Made by a program: the position numbers and the translations under genes. The notes beneath the pieces were generated by a model, which was not told where the DNA came from, ran no database searches, and saw only the letters and a list, made by a program, of their open reading frames with translations. This document shows positions 1 to 13,384 of a stretch of DNA of 64,000 nucleotides, one piece after another (the first letter of the stretch is position 1; each line of letters starts with the position of its first letter). This DNA comes from Serilophus lunatus (Eukaryota; Chordata; Aves; Passeriformes; Eurylaimidae), in contig VXBA01001642.1 in assembly GCA_013399895.1 (NCBI GenBank), positions 360,619 through 424,618 on the forward strand, given 5' to 3'.

Positions 1-3000
1 GCTTAGACACAGCTGGTTATATTGAGAAAAGACTGTGGAGTAAAAGATCTCAAGAGGTTGTTTTTTACTGTTTTCCATCTTTTTTGGAATCTTTGTTAAT
101 GAAATTATTTTATAATATCTAACAGCCTTGCAGGAGCCACCGAGTATTTTTGTTTGAAGTACTGGAGGGGATGAAGCTCCTCCTAAAGGTGATCTTGCTG
201 CTCTGCAAGGCTACGCAGAAGAAGCTGGGAACATTTTTTGGTACTGATTAAAATCTGTAATTGGCTGGAAATGATTCTGGGACCAGCAAAGATTTTCATG
301 TTGATAGCCCTGTTTGAACTAGAGACTAATCTTTAGCTGCAGTGAACCATCTGGCCCAGAAACCCCCCCCCCACTTATTTTATTATGAGATTCCATGGGT
401 AGGGTGTTTTGTTTTAATTTGCTCTTTTTGGTTTTCAACAATTTTAACAACAGAATCAAGACGGTGTTGATGAATGGGCACATGCAGTACTCATAGGAAA
501 AATTACCCTGCCAAGAGTGTCTCAGTGATGTGAAGTACTTCAAACACAAATTTAAATGTAGATGTTTTGTAGCTAGATGGGATATTAAAATCAGAAGTTC
601 AGGCTTTGTCCTCATTTACCCCCTTTGCAATACTGTATGTGTGAACGAATTGCACATATTTGTGACAACATTTATCTGAAATCTGAGAGCTTATTGACAG
701 CATCAGTGTGACAGCAGTAATGAAAAGCAGAAATGTTGCTCATGAGATTCGTAATTGAAGATAATGTACTGGAAACTTAATACTTATTTATTCTGATCAT
801 GCCAAGGATAATCTGAAATATTTTACATGTCAAAAGTTCAAAACCTTAAATTTTAAAACTTAAAAAATGTATCCAAATAAGACTAAGTAATTTTTTTTAG
901 TTTGTTTCAAATGTCTTTGTGTTTATTATTGCTTTAGTGGTAAGCCTCAGAGGAAGGAAAAAACATTCAAGAAGAAATATGAATTTTTATTTTATAACCA
1001 TTAGAATCTTATTTTTTGGGGCTTTTCACAAAATGAGAAATGGGAATTATCCCATAGCTGCATAGGAATTTTATGAACTTTATAACAGAGCTTGTGGAGC
1101 TTCAGACTTTAGGCAACATTCCAGAACTGCTGAGCCCCAGACTGACCTGTGAGCTCACATTTCCTTGGTAGCTGCAGTAATTAATTTAAAAACTAAATTT
1201 TAAAATTCTTGGAAAAAAGAGTATATCTAGTTTTTATCTTATGTGGCATCCTTTCAAGGTTTAATTAAAAATAACAATTACTGTACTTTGGCTTTGTGCA
1301 AAAGATAAAGACTAAGACAAAAACAGTCAGATAGCTTAATGGGTGACTTTCCTGAGGGTCCCACTGCATTTGAATCCACATGTTTCTGCCTGAGATATGT
1401 CAATCTCTGAATTTGAAGTCATTTTTAAGGGATGCACAAACAGGAACTGGATTCACAGATGCTCCATAGTAATCTGTGAGCGTGTAAAATTTCCAAAGCA
1501 TCTCCACTAGGAAAATTTTAAGGATCACAGATTGAAACAGACTGAGAAAAATACTTCTGTGATTTATTGCTTTTAGATTAAGGTACTTGGCTCTGTGGAC
1601 AAAAAGGCTCGTGTTAAGATGCAAGAGCTCTCAAGGTCAGGTGACTATCAGACTTAATTTGGAGTTTAAGCTTGACTTACCAGCTAAATGCCTTCTGCTC
1701 AGAGCTGTCCTGCCTGTGTACCCAGCCCTATAAAATACCCAGTGAGCCCTCAGACTCTGTCAGGTTTGGGTTTGTTTTATTTTTGCACTGTGACTATTCT
1801 CATATGTGTATAGGTGTTTTTCACAATCCCTTAGGAATAGAAGCTCTTATTAGCCATCATATTGGTTTATGGTGCACCTCAGCATCCAGCACTCGCTGCC
1901 TTTATGTGGGTCAGGCTGCAGAAGGAGGAGAATGGCTTTATGTTGTAAGGTCAATAGTTCCCAGGTCATAATGACTGGGCCTTGCTGTTCACCCCCCATT
2001 TCTACCACTGCTCAACTGCAGCTTCCTGCCCCTGGCCACTTCAGTAGCAAAGTCCTTGTTATCTCCCACGAGATGACAGCAACTGGGCATCACCTCGGCA
2101 TCACCTCATGATCTCAAATGTCTGTTTGTCTACTGGCCTCAGCCCATGTAGGTGACTCCTGGCCTGTCCACCCCTCAGGTTTGGCTTTGCTAGGTTTGAT
2201 TCTGACCATTGGGTAATATGTCTGACAAACCCAATTAGTGAGGGTCACAAAACTTGAGAGCATGAAGATACTATATCCTTTCACTTACAGAAATGCATTG
2301 ATACTGAGTCTGGATGATTCCTGAGAAATGATGCTGTTCATCACTTTGCAACGTGCTGAGGAGAGATTATGGAGCTGTCAGACTGTCATGGTCTCATTGG
2401 AGACCTTCTCTTTCTAACAGATACAACAGAAATATTATAGCAGCTCTTTAAGTCTGAGGGAATCTACTTATTTTTATAAATTTCATGACACACATAGGTA
2501 TATAACAGCCATAGGCTCTCAGTATCATGGTGATTTGTTGTAATCATGGAGGGAGATCTCCCACATGGACAACAGAGTTACGTCTTGTGGAAGTTGAGAA
2601 ATGCAAAGGGATCATTTTCCTGATAATTAATCCTATATTCATCTGATGGGTTTTCTGTTCAGACCCAGCTGAGTGGGTTAGCAAAACAAAGACAGATGGC
2701 AGCAGATTATTTGAAACACTTCTTTGCTAGTGGGTAATCAGCACAGATTCTGCCACCTCCCTACCCCCACTTCACTTAGAGCTCAGTCAAAGCCCATTAA
2801 GTAAATGGAAAGACCCCTACTGATTTTGATGGGCACTCAGCCAAGACCTGGGCCTCAACAACTTTCTCAGCTAAGCTTTGGCCTTCTCACAATTTTTGAA
2901 CATTCTGGTGCTGAGTTTTTTGTTTGTTTATAAAGAAAGAAGAAAGTAATGCTGATGTAGTCCCTTTTGGGAATTACTTGGGGAGAGATCGAGATATGAT

Positions 3001-4024
3001 TTAATGTGCACAATATACTGCCATAAGCAAATCCAAGGAAAAAGGTCAGCCTGTCATAACTCTGTTTTATGCCAATTACATTCAATTTTTAGGGAGAGTG
3101 TAGACGTGAGGGATATGGCTGAAATATGTGCTCTGTGTGCCTTCTGAGATGTGTCCCTGGAAAAGGTCTTGGAGAAATCTGATCTAACCTGGGAGCTTGG
3201 ATCTGCTTAGAGTGAATTTTCAAAGGCTCTTGGCTGCAGGTGTCTTGTGAGGGCTTTTGTCATCTCTGCTGAGATCTGCCAGATGCTGCTTACTTGCTGC
3301 TGCTTTGAGACGCACTTTATTAGGCCAATCTGACATTTTGGTCCAAAACTTGTTGCTGTCCCCGGGACAGCCTTGTAGAGATTCGTTGTATTTCATGTTA
3401 TTTCCGCAAATATTAATGAAGGACGTTACCCTGTTTGCACATATGAACTATATTCAGATCTAATTGGCATTTCTGCATAGCACATTCCTTTCTGTGATGC
3501 TGGATCTGTATTGAAAGTCCATTTTGCTCCTTATAGTGGGTGTGTGTAGACCCACGATCCCTTAGAATGAATCCTTTCTGTCTTAGATTATGTGCTTAGT
3601 CTTTCTCTCCTAACACACATACTCTTAAAGGCACAGAAGCTTTAAGTCTGCAGTGACTCTATGTTGCTTGACAAGCATTAATCTAAGACATGCATGATCG
3701 TAAATTAACCCTTCTCGTGGGGCTCAAGGAGAGTCGTAGGGCAAGGTTATAAAGTGCTCCTCTTGTGTTTCTGTATCGCAGCACATCAGCAATGCCAGAA
3801 GTGCAGAGCAAGTCTATTGCTCTCTCTGTCCAGCTGACTGGGATAGATGAAGGAACTCCCGTATGGCCAGTGTGCATCCAGCAGGTATCACAGATGCATG
3901 GATCTGGCTGCATGGGAACAGAAATCCAACCCAATGTAGAGCTGCCCACTGTTGTCAAGCCAGGCTGGCCAAGTCAACCTCCAGAAAAGGGGTTTTTTTT
4001 TGTGTGTGGGCATGTCTCCAGGGA
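1..4024. other. Intergenic, no gene recognised
   Basis: AT-rich DNA downstream of IMPA2 with only short open frames. Nothing resembling CIDEA, the neighbour expected further on in mammals, was recognised. Confidence 0.7.
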
Positions 4025-4092
4025 GTTAAGTTAGGTGAAAGGTTGGACTTGATGATCTCTATGGTCTTTTCCAACCTTGTTAATTTTGTGTG
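4025..4092 (+). repeat. CR1 LINE 3' end fragment
   Basis: The GGTTGGACTTGATGATCTC ... TCTTTTCCAACCTTGTTAAT tail is the conserved 3' end of avian CR1. Only about 70 bases are recognisable. The open stretch just before it (3765-4020) was not assigned. Confidence 0.8.
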
Positions 4093-5344
4093 CGTAATTC
4101 TGTGTGAGGGTGAGTTCCACAATCCCTGAGCTGCAAGGCGGTGCAGGATGGCAAGACAGCCTGGTGCAGCCCTGAGCAGCAGCTGCCTACTAGTCACACC
4201 AGGGACATTTCCAGACAAATAGAGCAGAAAGGGATCAGATGTTGCTCGATCAATAGCTGCATCTGGTTTTGGAAGGCTGCTTCCCTACTTCTCTGAGAAG
4301 GGAATAAACAGAGACTGAAGGGTCTTGTGTATACACGCCCTTCATTTTTTCATACAACTCCAAGCAAAAGTAAACCAACACAATCATCAGGATTTGCAGC
4401 AAACTTTCTGTTTTGCATGGCCTTAAGTCATCATATGTACTTGCCATCTAACGCACCAACACATGCACTGGCTGTTGGCTTGGGAAAAGGATCGAATGCA
4501 GGTGTTTCACCTTTCGGGCCTGCACAGGCATCCGAAATGTCCACAGGTATCTGAAAAGCCCCCAGATAATCAGTCTGAAAACAGGCCAGTTTGAAGATGT
4601 CTTTCAGAGGCAGCTGCTTCACCAGGCATTCTTAAACCGAACACCAACCAGAGACATGCTGTGTCACACCGTGCTGTTTGCCCTCTGGCTTTGGCAGCTC
4701 ATTTCACTGCTGAACAGAATTAGGATGAATGGAAATTTGCCCCCGTCTAAAATGAAAATCTAAATGTGTTGGTAACTGTCAAATGGCATCTCTCTCAAAT
4801 ATCACGTGCAGTATCTGTGTGGATTTGCAAATGTTTAAGGATTCAACAGGGTTTCCGTATAGTTATGTTTGCTTTTTAACTTCTATCCCTCAAATCTCTT
4901 TGAAACAGATAAAGAGTGAGGAAAAAAATTGCTGAGAACTCTTGTTTTCTTTGAAATAGAAGCTCAAATTCAATGCGAAATGAATATATTTGGCTGTCAG
5001 CAGGTGGCTCTTGGTTAAGAGCGAGCTCTGTTCTTGATGTATGCATAGAACTGGAACAGTTTAAAACAATCTATTTTATTTTTTAAGCCAGCAGGAAGAT
5101 AATAAAGGTCTATGATTTGTCAGTAGAAATGCTACTGGTCAGAGGAAAGATAAGTAAGTGAAAATCGCTTCCTTGAAGGAAACTGTGGCAACATTAACAT
5201 TACACTGGTAGAGGAAATGTCTAGTCTTTTTAAGATGAGCCACATCAGCTCCGCTAGATATGCAACCAGGTTTTCAGGTATCACATCAGGCATTTTACTG
5301 TTTGAGGGTTTGGATTTTTGTTTTCTTTTTGAAATTCCTATTTT

Positions 5345-5668
5345 AAAGGACAAAAGAGACCTTGTAGCACCTTCCAGTGCCTAAAGGGGATTTCCACTGG
5401 AGAGGGAATTTTTCAAGGGCACATAGTAAAAGGACAAGGTGTGACAGTTTTAAACTAAAAGAGGGAATTTTAGATCAGATATTAGGGGGAGATTCTTTAT
5501 TGTGAGAATGGTGAGGCATTGGAACAGGTTGCCCAAAGAAGTTGTGGATGCCCCATCCCTGAAAGTGTTTAAGGCCAAGCTGGATGGTGCTTTGAGAAAC
5601 ATGGTCTAGTGGGAGGTGCACTGACCCATGGCAGGGGTATGGGAACTACATCATCTTTGTCTCCTCCA
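5345..5668 (+). repeat. CR1 LINE 3' fragment
   Basis: The 3' region of CR1: TTATTGTGAGAATGGTGAGG, then GAACAGGTTGCCCAAAGAAG, then GGATGCCCCATCCCTG and the degenerate CCATGGCAGGGG end. It abuts the LTR fragment that follows. Confidence 0.85.
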
Positions 5669-5675
5669 ACAACAA

Positions 5676-6600
5676 ACAAAGGGCAAAACAGGCTTGACTT
5701 GAGACAGTTAATTGAATTTATTCTCAATCAAATCAGAATACTATAACGAGAAGTGAAACAAATCTTAGAAACACCTTCCCCAGCACCTTCCTCCTTCCCA
5801 GGTTTAACTTTATTTCCGATTCTACCCCTCCTCCCCATCAGTGGCGCAGGGATGGAGGATGGGGAGTGGAGGCTGCGGTCAGTTCACCACATGTTGTTTC
5901 TGTCACTCCTGTCTCCTCATGGAGAAGACTTCTTCCCTTGCTCCAGTGTGAGGTCTCTCCCACGGAACACAGTCCTGCACGAACTTCTCCAACATGAGTC
6001 CTTCCCATAGGCTACAGTTCCTCATGAACTGCTCCAGTATGGGTCCCCTGTGGTGTCACAAGATCTGGCAGCAAACCTGCTCCATTGTGTGAGGGTCTGT
6101 CCATGCATCCACAGGTCATGCCAGACATCTGCTCCTGCACAGGATTCCCATGGGGTCACAGCCTCCTTGAGGCAGCTGGCTTCTCTGCCATGGGGTCCTC
6201 CACAGGCTGCAGGTGGATCTCTGCTCCTCTGTGGACATCTATGGCTGTAGGGGCCCAGCTGCCTCACCATTGTCTTCTCCATGGGCTGAAGGAGAGTCTC
6301 AGCTCCAGCATGTGGACCACCTCCCCTGCCTCCTTTACTGACTTTGATGTCTGCATAGCTGCTACTCTTTATCTTCTCTGGCTGCAACTACTTCTGCACC
6401 ATAATTTTTTCCCCTTCTTAAATCTGTTGTCCCAGAGGTGTAACCACCACCATTGCTGATGAGCTTGCCTAGTGGTGGGTCTGTCCCAGAGCCCACAGGC
6501 ATTGGCTCAGGCCGACAAGGAAACTTCTGGCAGCTTCTCAGAGAAGCCACCCCTGTAGCCCCCCATCATTACCAACACCTTGCCACACAAACCAAATACA
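5676..6600 (-). mobile_element. Endogenous retrovirus LTR, truncated (copy 1)
   Basis: About 0.9 kb that shares order and wording with 60315-61163: a GGGCAAAA...GAATTTATT block, a run of CTGCTCCAG.ATGGG-type units, CCCAGAGGTGT, GTGGGTCTGTC, GGCAGCTTCTCAGAGAAGCC and CTTGCCAC.CAAACC. It matches a common avian LTR. On the minus strand it has a GAATAAATTC poly(A) signal, so that is taken as the sense strand. The roughly 110 bases present at the outer (U5-like) end of copy 2 are missing here. No coding capacity was found; short open stretches inside are not genes. Confidence 0.75.
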
Positions 6601-6604
6601 CTGG

Positions 6605-7215
6605 TTTCTGCCATTCAGCCAAATTCCAAACCACTTCATCATTTACTTACCTTGCCTGTGCTTTATCAGTTTGTCTGTGAGAATATTTTGGGAGACAGCA
6701 TTGAAAGCCTAACTGAAGTCAAGGTAAACATCAACTGTGCTCCCCTTATCACCAAGCCAGCCGTCACACCATAGGAGGCTATCTGGTCAGTTTAGCATGA
6801 TTTCCCTTTCACAAATCCATGCTGACTATCCCCAGTTCTTGTTCTTAATGTGCTTTGAAGTAGTTGCCAGGATTATTTACTCTGCTGTCTTCCCAGGGAT
6901 TCAGGTAAGGGTTACTGGCCTGTTGTTCTCAGGGCTCTTCTTGCCCTCCTCAAAGACAAGAGAGACATTTGCCTTCTTCCAATGCTTAGTAACCTCCCCA
7001 GATCACAACAACATTTAAAAGACAATAAAAAGTGGTATCACATTGATATCAGCCAGTCCTCACTGCACTTGTAGGTGCACCCCATCAGGTGCCATGGACT
7101 TGCATGTGTCTGGTTTACGAGGGAGAGCTTCAGCTTTAAAGGAGATCCCATGGGGACAAGCCACATTATGGCTTTTCCCAGGTTTTTCTTCAAAGCAGAT
7201 CATACCAGCCTGTCT
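6605..7215 (-). repeat. CR1 LINE, reverse-transcriptase region, antisense
   Basis: Antisense CR1 ORF2 sequence is recognisable by GCATTGAAAGCCTAACTGAA, AGTCAAGGTAAACATCAACT, AATCCATGCTGACTA and CACCCCATCAGGTGCCATGG, the complement of well-known CR1 reverse-transcriptase coding sequence. It is decayed and interrupted by stops. Confidence 0.85.
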
Positions 7216-7574
7216 TGGAGGTGGCCAGCGAAACTCCTGGGTGTGTACTCAGGATCCTGACTGCATTTGTGAGGCTGGCTATTAAGATAAACTGTCTGAT
7301 TTGTTGGAGTGAAGGGGATGTGTAATCCAAAGGAGCCATAACAATAATGAAACTCTGGGGTTTGCAATTCTGTCAGTGGGGAGAAGGGAGGAACTGTGGA
7401 CAATTTGCAGGTTTTAATGAAATTCTAGTCTTCTATGGCTAGTATGTAGTGTTTATTCCAATGGAGTATCCTTTTGGGGTGTGACCTTTGACTATACTGC
7501 CTCTTGCATATATTTATTTCTGAGTCTCTTCTTCAGGAACTAGGAAATAGAAATAGCAAGTCCTGAGTCCTACA

Positions 7575-8312
7575 CTTTGGCCACAAAACCCCCCTGCAGG
7601 GGAGGGACAGAGTGGCTGGAAAGCAGCCAGACAGAAAGGGACCTGGGGGGTCTGATTGACAGGAAGCTGAGCATGAGCCAGCAGTGTGCCCAGGTGGCCA
7701 ACAAGGCCAATGGCATCCTGGCCTGTATCAGGAATAGTGTGGCCAGCAGGACGAGGGAATTGATTCTTCCTTTGTCCTTGGCACTGTTTAGGCTGCGCCT
7801 TGAGTACTGTGTCCAGTTCTGGGCCCCTCAATTTAGAAAGGATGTTGAGGAGCTGGAGCGTGTCCAAAGAAGGGCAACAAGGATGGTGAAGGGGCTGAAG
7901 CACAAGTCCTACAAGGAGAAGCTGAGGGAGCTGGGGTTGTTTAGCCTGGAGAAGAGAAAGGTCAGGGGAGACCTTACTGCTCTCTAAAAATGTCTGAAGG
8001 GAGGTTGTAGCCAGATGGGGGTTGGTCTCTTCTCCCAGGCAACCAGCAGTAGGACAAGAGGGCACAGTCTTGAGCTGTGTCAGGGGAGGTTTAGGTTAGA
8101 TGTTAGGAAGAAGTTCTTTATAGAGCATGTGGCTGGGCATTGGAATGGGCTGCCCAGGGAGGTGGTGGAATCACTGTCCCTGGACATATTTAAGAAGAGA
8201 CTGAACGTGGCACTGAGTGCTGTGGTCTAGTTGACCGGGTGGTGTTAGGTCAAAGGATGGACTCGATGATCTCAGAGGTCTTTTCCAACCTAGTTGATTC
8301 TGTGATCTGTAA
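7575..8312 (+). repeat. CR1 LINE 3' fragment with end of ORF2
   Basis: The + strand keeps a readable end of ORF2 (LGGLIDRKLSMSQQCAQVAN, FRLRLEYCVQFWAPQF, LERVQRRATRMVKGL, LRELGLFSLEKRKVRGDL), followed by the CR1 3' UTR and tail (GATGATCTCAGAGGTC, TTTTCCAACCTAG). It is a 5'-truncated, relatively young copy. The reading frame belongs to the LINE and is not a host gene. Confidence 0.92.
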
Positions 8313-11300
8313 AGTTCCTGTGATCACAGAATTTGCTTAAACTGAGAGGCGTATACAATGTGAAAGTTATTTACAGATACAACACAGACTTTCTTTTACT
8401 GTTATTATAATAATATTGATAACATATATTTGTACCTAAAAAATGAAAGCTTCACAATACTTGCGATCTTTTCTAATTTACATACTATTGATTTCTGTGA
8501 TCACTAATTTCTAGCATTCATTAGAAAGTAATGAGAAACTCTTTAACTTGTATGTGGTAGAGTACAAAATGCTAGTTTCCAAAGGACAAAGAATAAACAA
8601 AAAGCAAAAGATAAACAAGAACGCCAGATGGACTCTTCTGCATCTTTAAATTACACTTTTATGATGAAAATATCTGTGTGATGGAGATGAGCTTAAATTC
8701 AACTCATACCAGTGAGTGAAGAGCACTCTTTGAAATTGCATATCCTTAGATGAGGAATTAATAAGGTTTTTTTGTTTCTTGATCCAGAGTGGGTTATAAG
8801 ATCAATCCCCATCTTTCCCTTGACTTTATAAAATATGTAAAAGTAATTATTCTTAGTTTCCAATATAATAATTACAGAAGGATGTCTTAGAACTATGGCT
8901 AAGAAAAATTTATGTGAATTATTAGATCTATATGAATTAGCAAGACTTTTATGTCTTGTTTGCTTCCAGATGTACACTTAGGTTCAGATTCACCATGGAC
9001 TAGCAAGTCAGTGGGGGATATTCTAGGCTAATTAAGTGGCCTTAATCTCTTTTGAAGTCAGGTTACACCTTATAAGACTAATTCTTCCTCCCACTGCTGT
9101 TTTATGTGTAGATGAAATAGTGCAGGGATACAGTATATCTGAAAAAAAAATCTCAAGTAAATTATGAATGATTTTCTCCTAAACATTGGAAATGGTATAT
9201 TAAAAACTGGTGAGCCCTGTACGTTGTGTATTTTTTATTGTATGTGTATATATCCATTAATGTAGCATGTCTCATCTCTTTTACAAATAGCAAATGGTTA
9301 CAGTAGGTGCAAAAGCAGGAGCAAACCAGCATTACATTTCTAATTTTCTAAATATATGTAACGACTGTGTTTTACAAGGAAAGAGTCATTTGTTGTCTGA
9401 AATGTTAACTGTCACCCTGAGGTATGCTGACCACCTGCAATAACAGTTTAGAATCAACCAGTGTCTCCAGAAATCCTGACTATGTGCCACCTGAAGGATG
9501 TACATGTTTGTAACACAGAAGATTGCTAGCTGTTATTTCAGTACAATTGGTAGTTTTGCTGAGTTACAGTCATGCCGTGCCCTGAGCTTCCCAATATCAC
9601 TGAAATTGTAGCCCCTTGTGCCAGTAGAGGTTTTGGGACCCACTTCCTTAAATTTGGCTCACTGGCATCATCTGGTTGTACTGCTCAACATGACCAACAT
9701 TAAACAATGCTTGGTAATAGAGAATATCTGTGTTTCTCAGGGGAACAAAGAGATGCTTATTGCAATGGACAAACAAAAGTGACGAATTCCGATTTTAGTT
9801 CCCTGTTGTCTGACATCCTGGCTAATAATACTTGAATTCATTTCAAAGTAGAATAAACCAGTATTTCCACCATGAATATATCCAATTCACAGTCTTGTAA
9901 GACACTACTACTGTCACAGTATTTCATAGGACTGCTGCATCACTGATTCAGCAACAGTGCGCCGTCATATGTAGGTTTGCTTTCTCAAATAGCTTTGAAT
10001 TCAAATACCACCATTGCCTATTTTTGGCTTACAGCAAAGGACTGTTAAAGAACACAGACCTTTCACACTTAAAGAGGTTTCCAGCTTAATGTGATAAAGT
10101 TTATCCCTTCCCTACTGACCTCTTTAATACCAAACATAATCTTTCTGTGTGAAGACTGTGTATGTGAGCCTTTTTACCTTAGGAAACATCTCTGAATAAA
10201 TTCTTTCCACTGATGAGCACTTTATACTTGATTGTGACAGGTGGCTGGAGATACAAGCACTCAGAAATTTTAAAATATTTTTTGTGAGCCTTTGCACAAG
10301 TGTTTTGTAAATAAAAAACTTATTTTGGTCTGAATTTTAATCCATCATATGTATGTATGTATAAATATTATTGTCCTAGTATTAATGTTGAAATATCAGA
10401 CTGTATGAAATATATGGATAGTATTTTTTCAAATAATATTGGCACATATCCATTAGCACTTATTTTGACAATAAATGCTAGGAGGAGGAAAACATTCCGA
10501 TTTGGAGCTGATTAATGTTCCATATTGCAAACCAGGCATTGCTGAGCAAGAGGAAGCTTTCCTTCCCTGTCACCAGATAGAAAATTCTGCCTACAAGACA
10601 GGACTTTGGATAATGGTTTTTTTTCTCCTGCAAACAGGTACAATTTCACAGATTGATCCAATTCATCCAGGGTTGCAGGAAGACTTAGACCTCAATTTGG
10701 AATCTGTTTATTTCAGTGAGTTGGAAAGCAATAGTTTTAATTACTGTGTTATAAACCCCCTGAATATTCACTAAAAAAAAAAAAAGCTTTCAGTAAAATT
10801 GAAAGTCAGTAGCTAACTGAAGCAGCACAATGTAGTAAGTTGTGGTATTACTGGAACGTGCAGCGGGGCAGTGTGCATAAAAGGGAGCAGAGGATGAACA
10901 TATAAATGCTGTCCTGTATATTAGGGTATGCACTGAAGTATTCAGCATGATTTAATGGATTTCAGGAATTGCACCAAAGCAACTGCAATTAAAGAGCCTT
11001 CTGATCAATGATCAGTTCTCATAGAACTTGTATGAAGTGGGTCTTTCTGGCTATCTTGTTACCAGGCTGCACTGCAGGACATTGTTGGTATGCACAGATT
11101 TCACAGCAGTACACAAGGGGAATAGCACATGATTTTTTGTTATCGAAACAGTAACATTTAGTGTGCTGAGATACAGAATTATTCTTCCTCGTGTTGTGAA
11201 ACACAGACCTTCCAACTTTGTGACAAAAAAGGTTACAATTCAACTTTGAGTCCATTTTACTCTTTTTTCACTGTATGAATATAATGAGAGGAAAAGGACA

Positions 11301-13384
11301 GAAGTACAAACTCACTGTTGCAACGCATTTTAAAATTAAAACTTGAGGAGCAAAACCCACGGAAATCCAGTTAAGTGTCAACAGTTAATGAATAGAATTT
11401 TGAATAGAATTACTTCTTCTGCTATTTGAACACAGTGTGCATATTAAACACAGTATCCTATAGTGCTATTGTCATGCCTGGTGCACTGATTAAAAGAAAA
11501 TGGAAATTTCTCCTTCCACTGTTAGTGAACGATTTGTTGCCCTCCTTGGCACTAGGGAGATGTTTTGTGAAAGACTTAACATACTGTAAAATGGAAACTG
11601 CTATAGGGACCATAATTCTGACTTTGCATTTTCAGTCTTGGCGATACAGTACTGAAGCAGAGCACATTTTTGTACAGTTTCCCTACTAGCATAAAGGAAA
11701 AAAGATAATTTGAATGGTCTTGGCAGCTCTAGGAAAAAGGTGTGGTCTGTGCAAATTTGATATGGTGGCTTCTTATTTCATTATTCAAAGATCCCCTTGC
11801 ATATCTCCTGTGCAGACATTGAACAGATCCAGCCTTGCTGAGGGAATAGCATAGCTCCAATACTGACAGTAGGAGGGCTACCAGAAAGTGATATTTTCAT
11901 TCCCTTAATTGAAGCCATGGTCTACAGGAACCAAATTCTAGATGAAACACGGAGAATACTGCCTGCAGACCCTTAGGTAAGTGCTCCAATACATGCATAA
12001 TTCTTTAACATTTTGAGATTGGCTAGTATAATCAAGGAGAAAATATAAATTCTTCCATACATGTGACACATGCTGACACTTGTTCTGGAAAATCTGAAAA
12101 GCTCAACAAGATACACTGCAAAGGAATCAACTATCTATCATTCTACCAGAAAACACCATTTGAGACCAGACCAGCAAGACTGGAGGTATAAAGTGTTCTT
12201 CACCAGTGAGCTGGTGAGGGATGCAGACATGAAATAGGATAGGTCTAAAAGCCAGGCACCATTTACTTACAGAGGAAGCACCCGCTTTTCAGAGCACAGG
12301 CATCTTTGTGCCAGTGTCCACGGAGAAAATCTTCCTCTGTCTTGGATCCATTACACACTCAGTAATGTATGCAGAAGAAAACAGTTGAAGCATTTTACAA
12401 CAGCTGGCAGGGAAGAGTCCACATGTTTAAGCATTTTGGGAATTTAAGTTTCTGGCTAATGTGCTGCACTCACCATGCAATGAATGCTCACACTCACAGG
12501 GAGAGCTGCTGGACATGCATGCTGAGCAAAGTTTCCTTTGGCTACCAAGAAGGAAAGGAAGGGAAAACAAACTCCAGTATAGATTGTTTAAGTCAATATG
12601 TGTAGTCAAACAGTTTTAACACTGCATTTTGATGCAAACTCTGAAGTAGTGTACTATGACACCATCTGTGAAGGGGGCTGTGCCCCCTCACTGCCCGCTT
12701 TGGGACCTGAAGTCAGCTGCTTTTAGTGGCCAGGGACCGAATTGGCATGGGAAAACAATCTGCCTGGAAAATAATCCTTTTCTTGTTTATTGGGGTACTT
12801 TACAGGCAGATCACTTCACCCATCCTACCCCTGGAAGGGTTCAGAAATGTTTGTCCTGGCACACAGGCATAAATAAAAACCCAAAACTGCATCGTGGGCA
12901 CAAATGAGAACTTTTGAATGGGTTTCTGCACCTCTCCCTTCCCACACTTGGCTCCTAGCCTTGCAAATCACTGTCGTGTGCTGTTGAAGTCTCTGCTTTG
13001 CCGAGCTCTGGGACATCAGGACACACCAGCCTTAACTGGGTCAGAGGCTTTCTTTGTACAAGCGGGCTGAGCTGCTTGGAAACCTCCTCGGAGCCATGAA
13101 GCACCTTCTCATACATGCTCCTCTCCCAGAGCAATGGGGAGGGATGGGGTTACAGGGGGGAGCGGATGAAGTGGGGCTGAGCTCTCACCACACTTGATTC
13201 CCTGCCAGCATAAGCTTCCTTAGAGGGCTTACAGCCACAGCACAAGCCTGAGTAAAGCTCCAGCTGCTCCCACGGCTGCCAAGGCTAAGCACCTTGGGAT
13301 CAGAGCAGTGCCACCAAGCCCCGCATCTGTCACTCGGATTTCCTCTGTGCCCAGAAAGTGGGGGGAGAGTGAACAAGAGACAAG
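8313..13384. other. Intergenic, no gene recognised
   Basis: AT-rich sequence without recognisable exons or repeats. Its longest open frames are under 100 codons. A small perfect hairpin, AGGGGGC-TGT-GCCCCCT, sits near 12670-12688; its meaning is unknown. Confidence 0.65.

Noticed and set aside
3765..4034. 89-codon open frame before the first CR1 tail
   Set aside because: Runs into CR1-adjacent sequence and resembles no known protein; likely chance or repeat-derived.
6022..6680. Open frames of 120 or so codons in the LTR (also 60427-61199)
   Set aside because: They sit inside the LTR pair, lack retroviral protein motifs and are not kept between the two copies.
7577..8230. 136- and 71-codon open frames on +, and a 183-codon frame on -
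   Set aside because: The + frames are the end of CR1 ORF2 and its 3' UTR; the - frame is their shadow. Not a host gene.
10475..10774. 99-codon open frame starting MLGGGKHSDLEL
   Set aside because: No recognised family, AT-rich codon use and no splice or promoter support.
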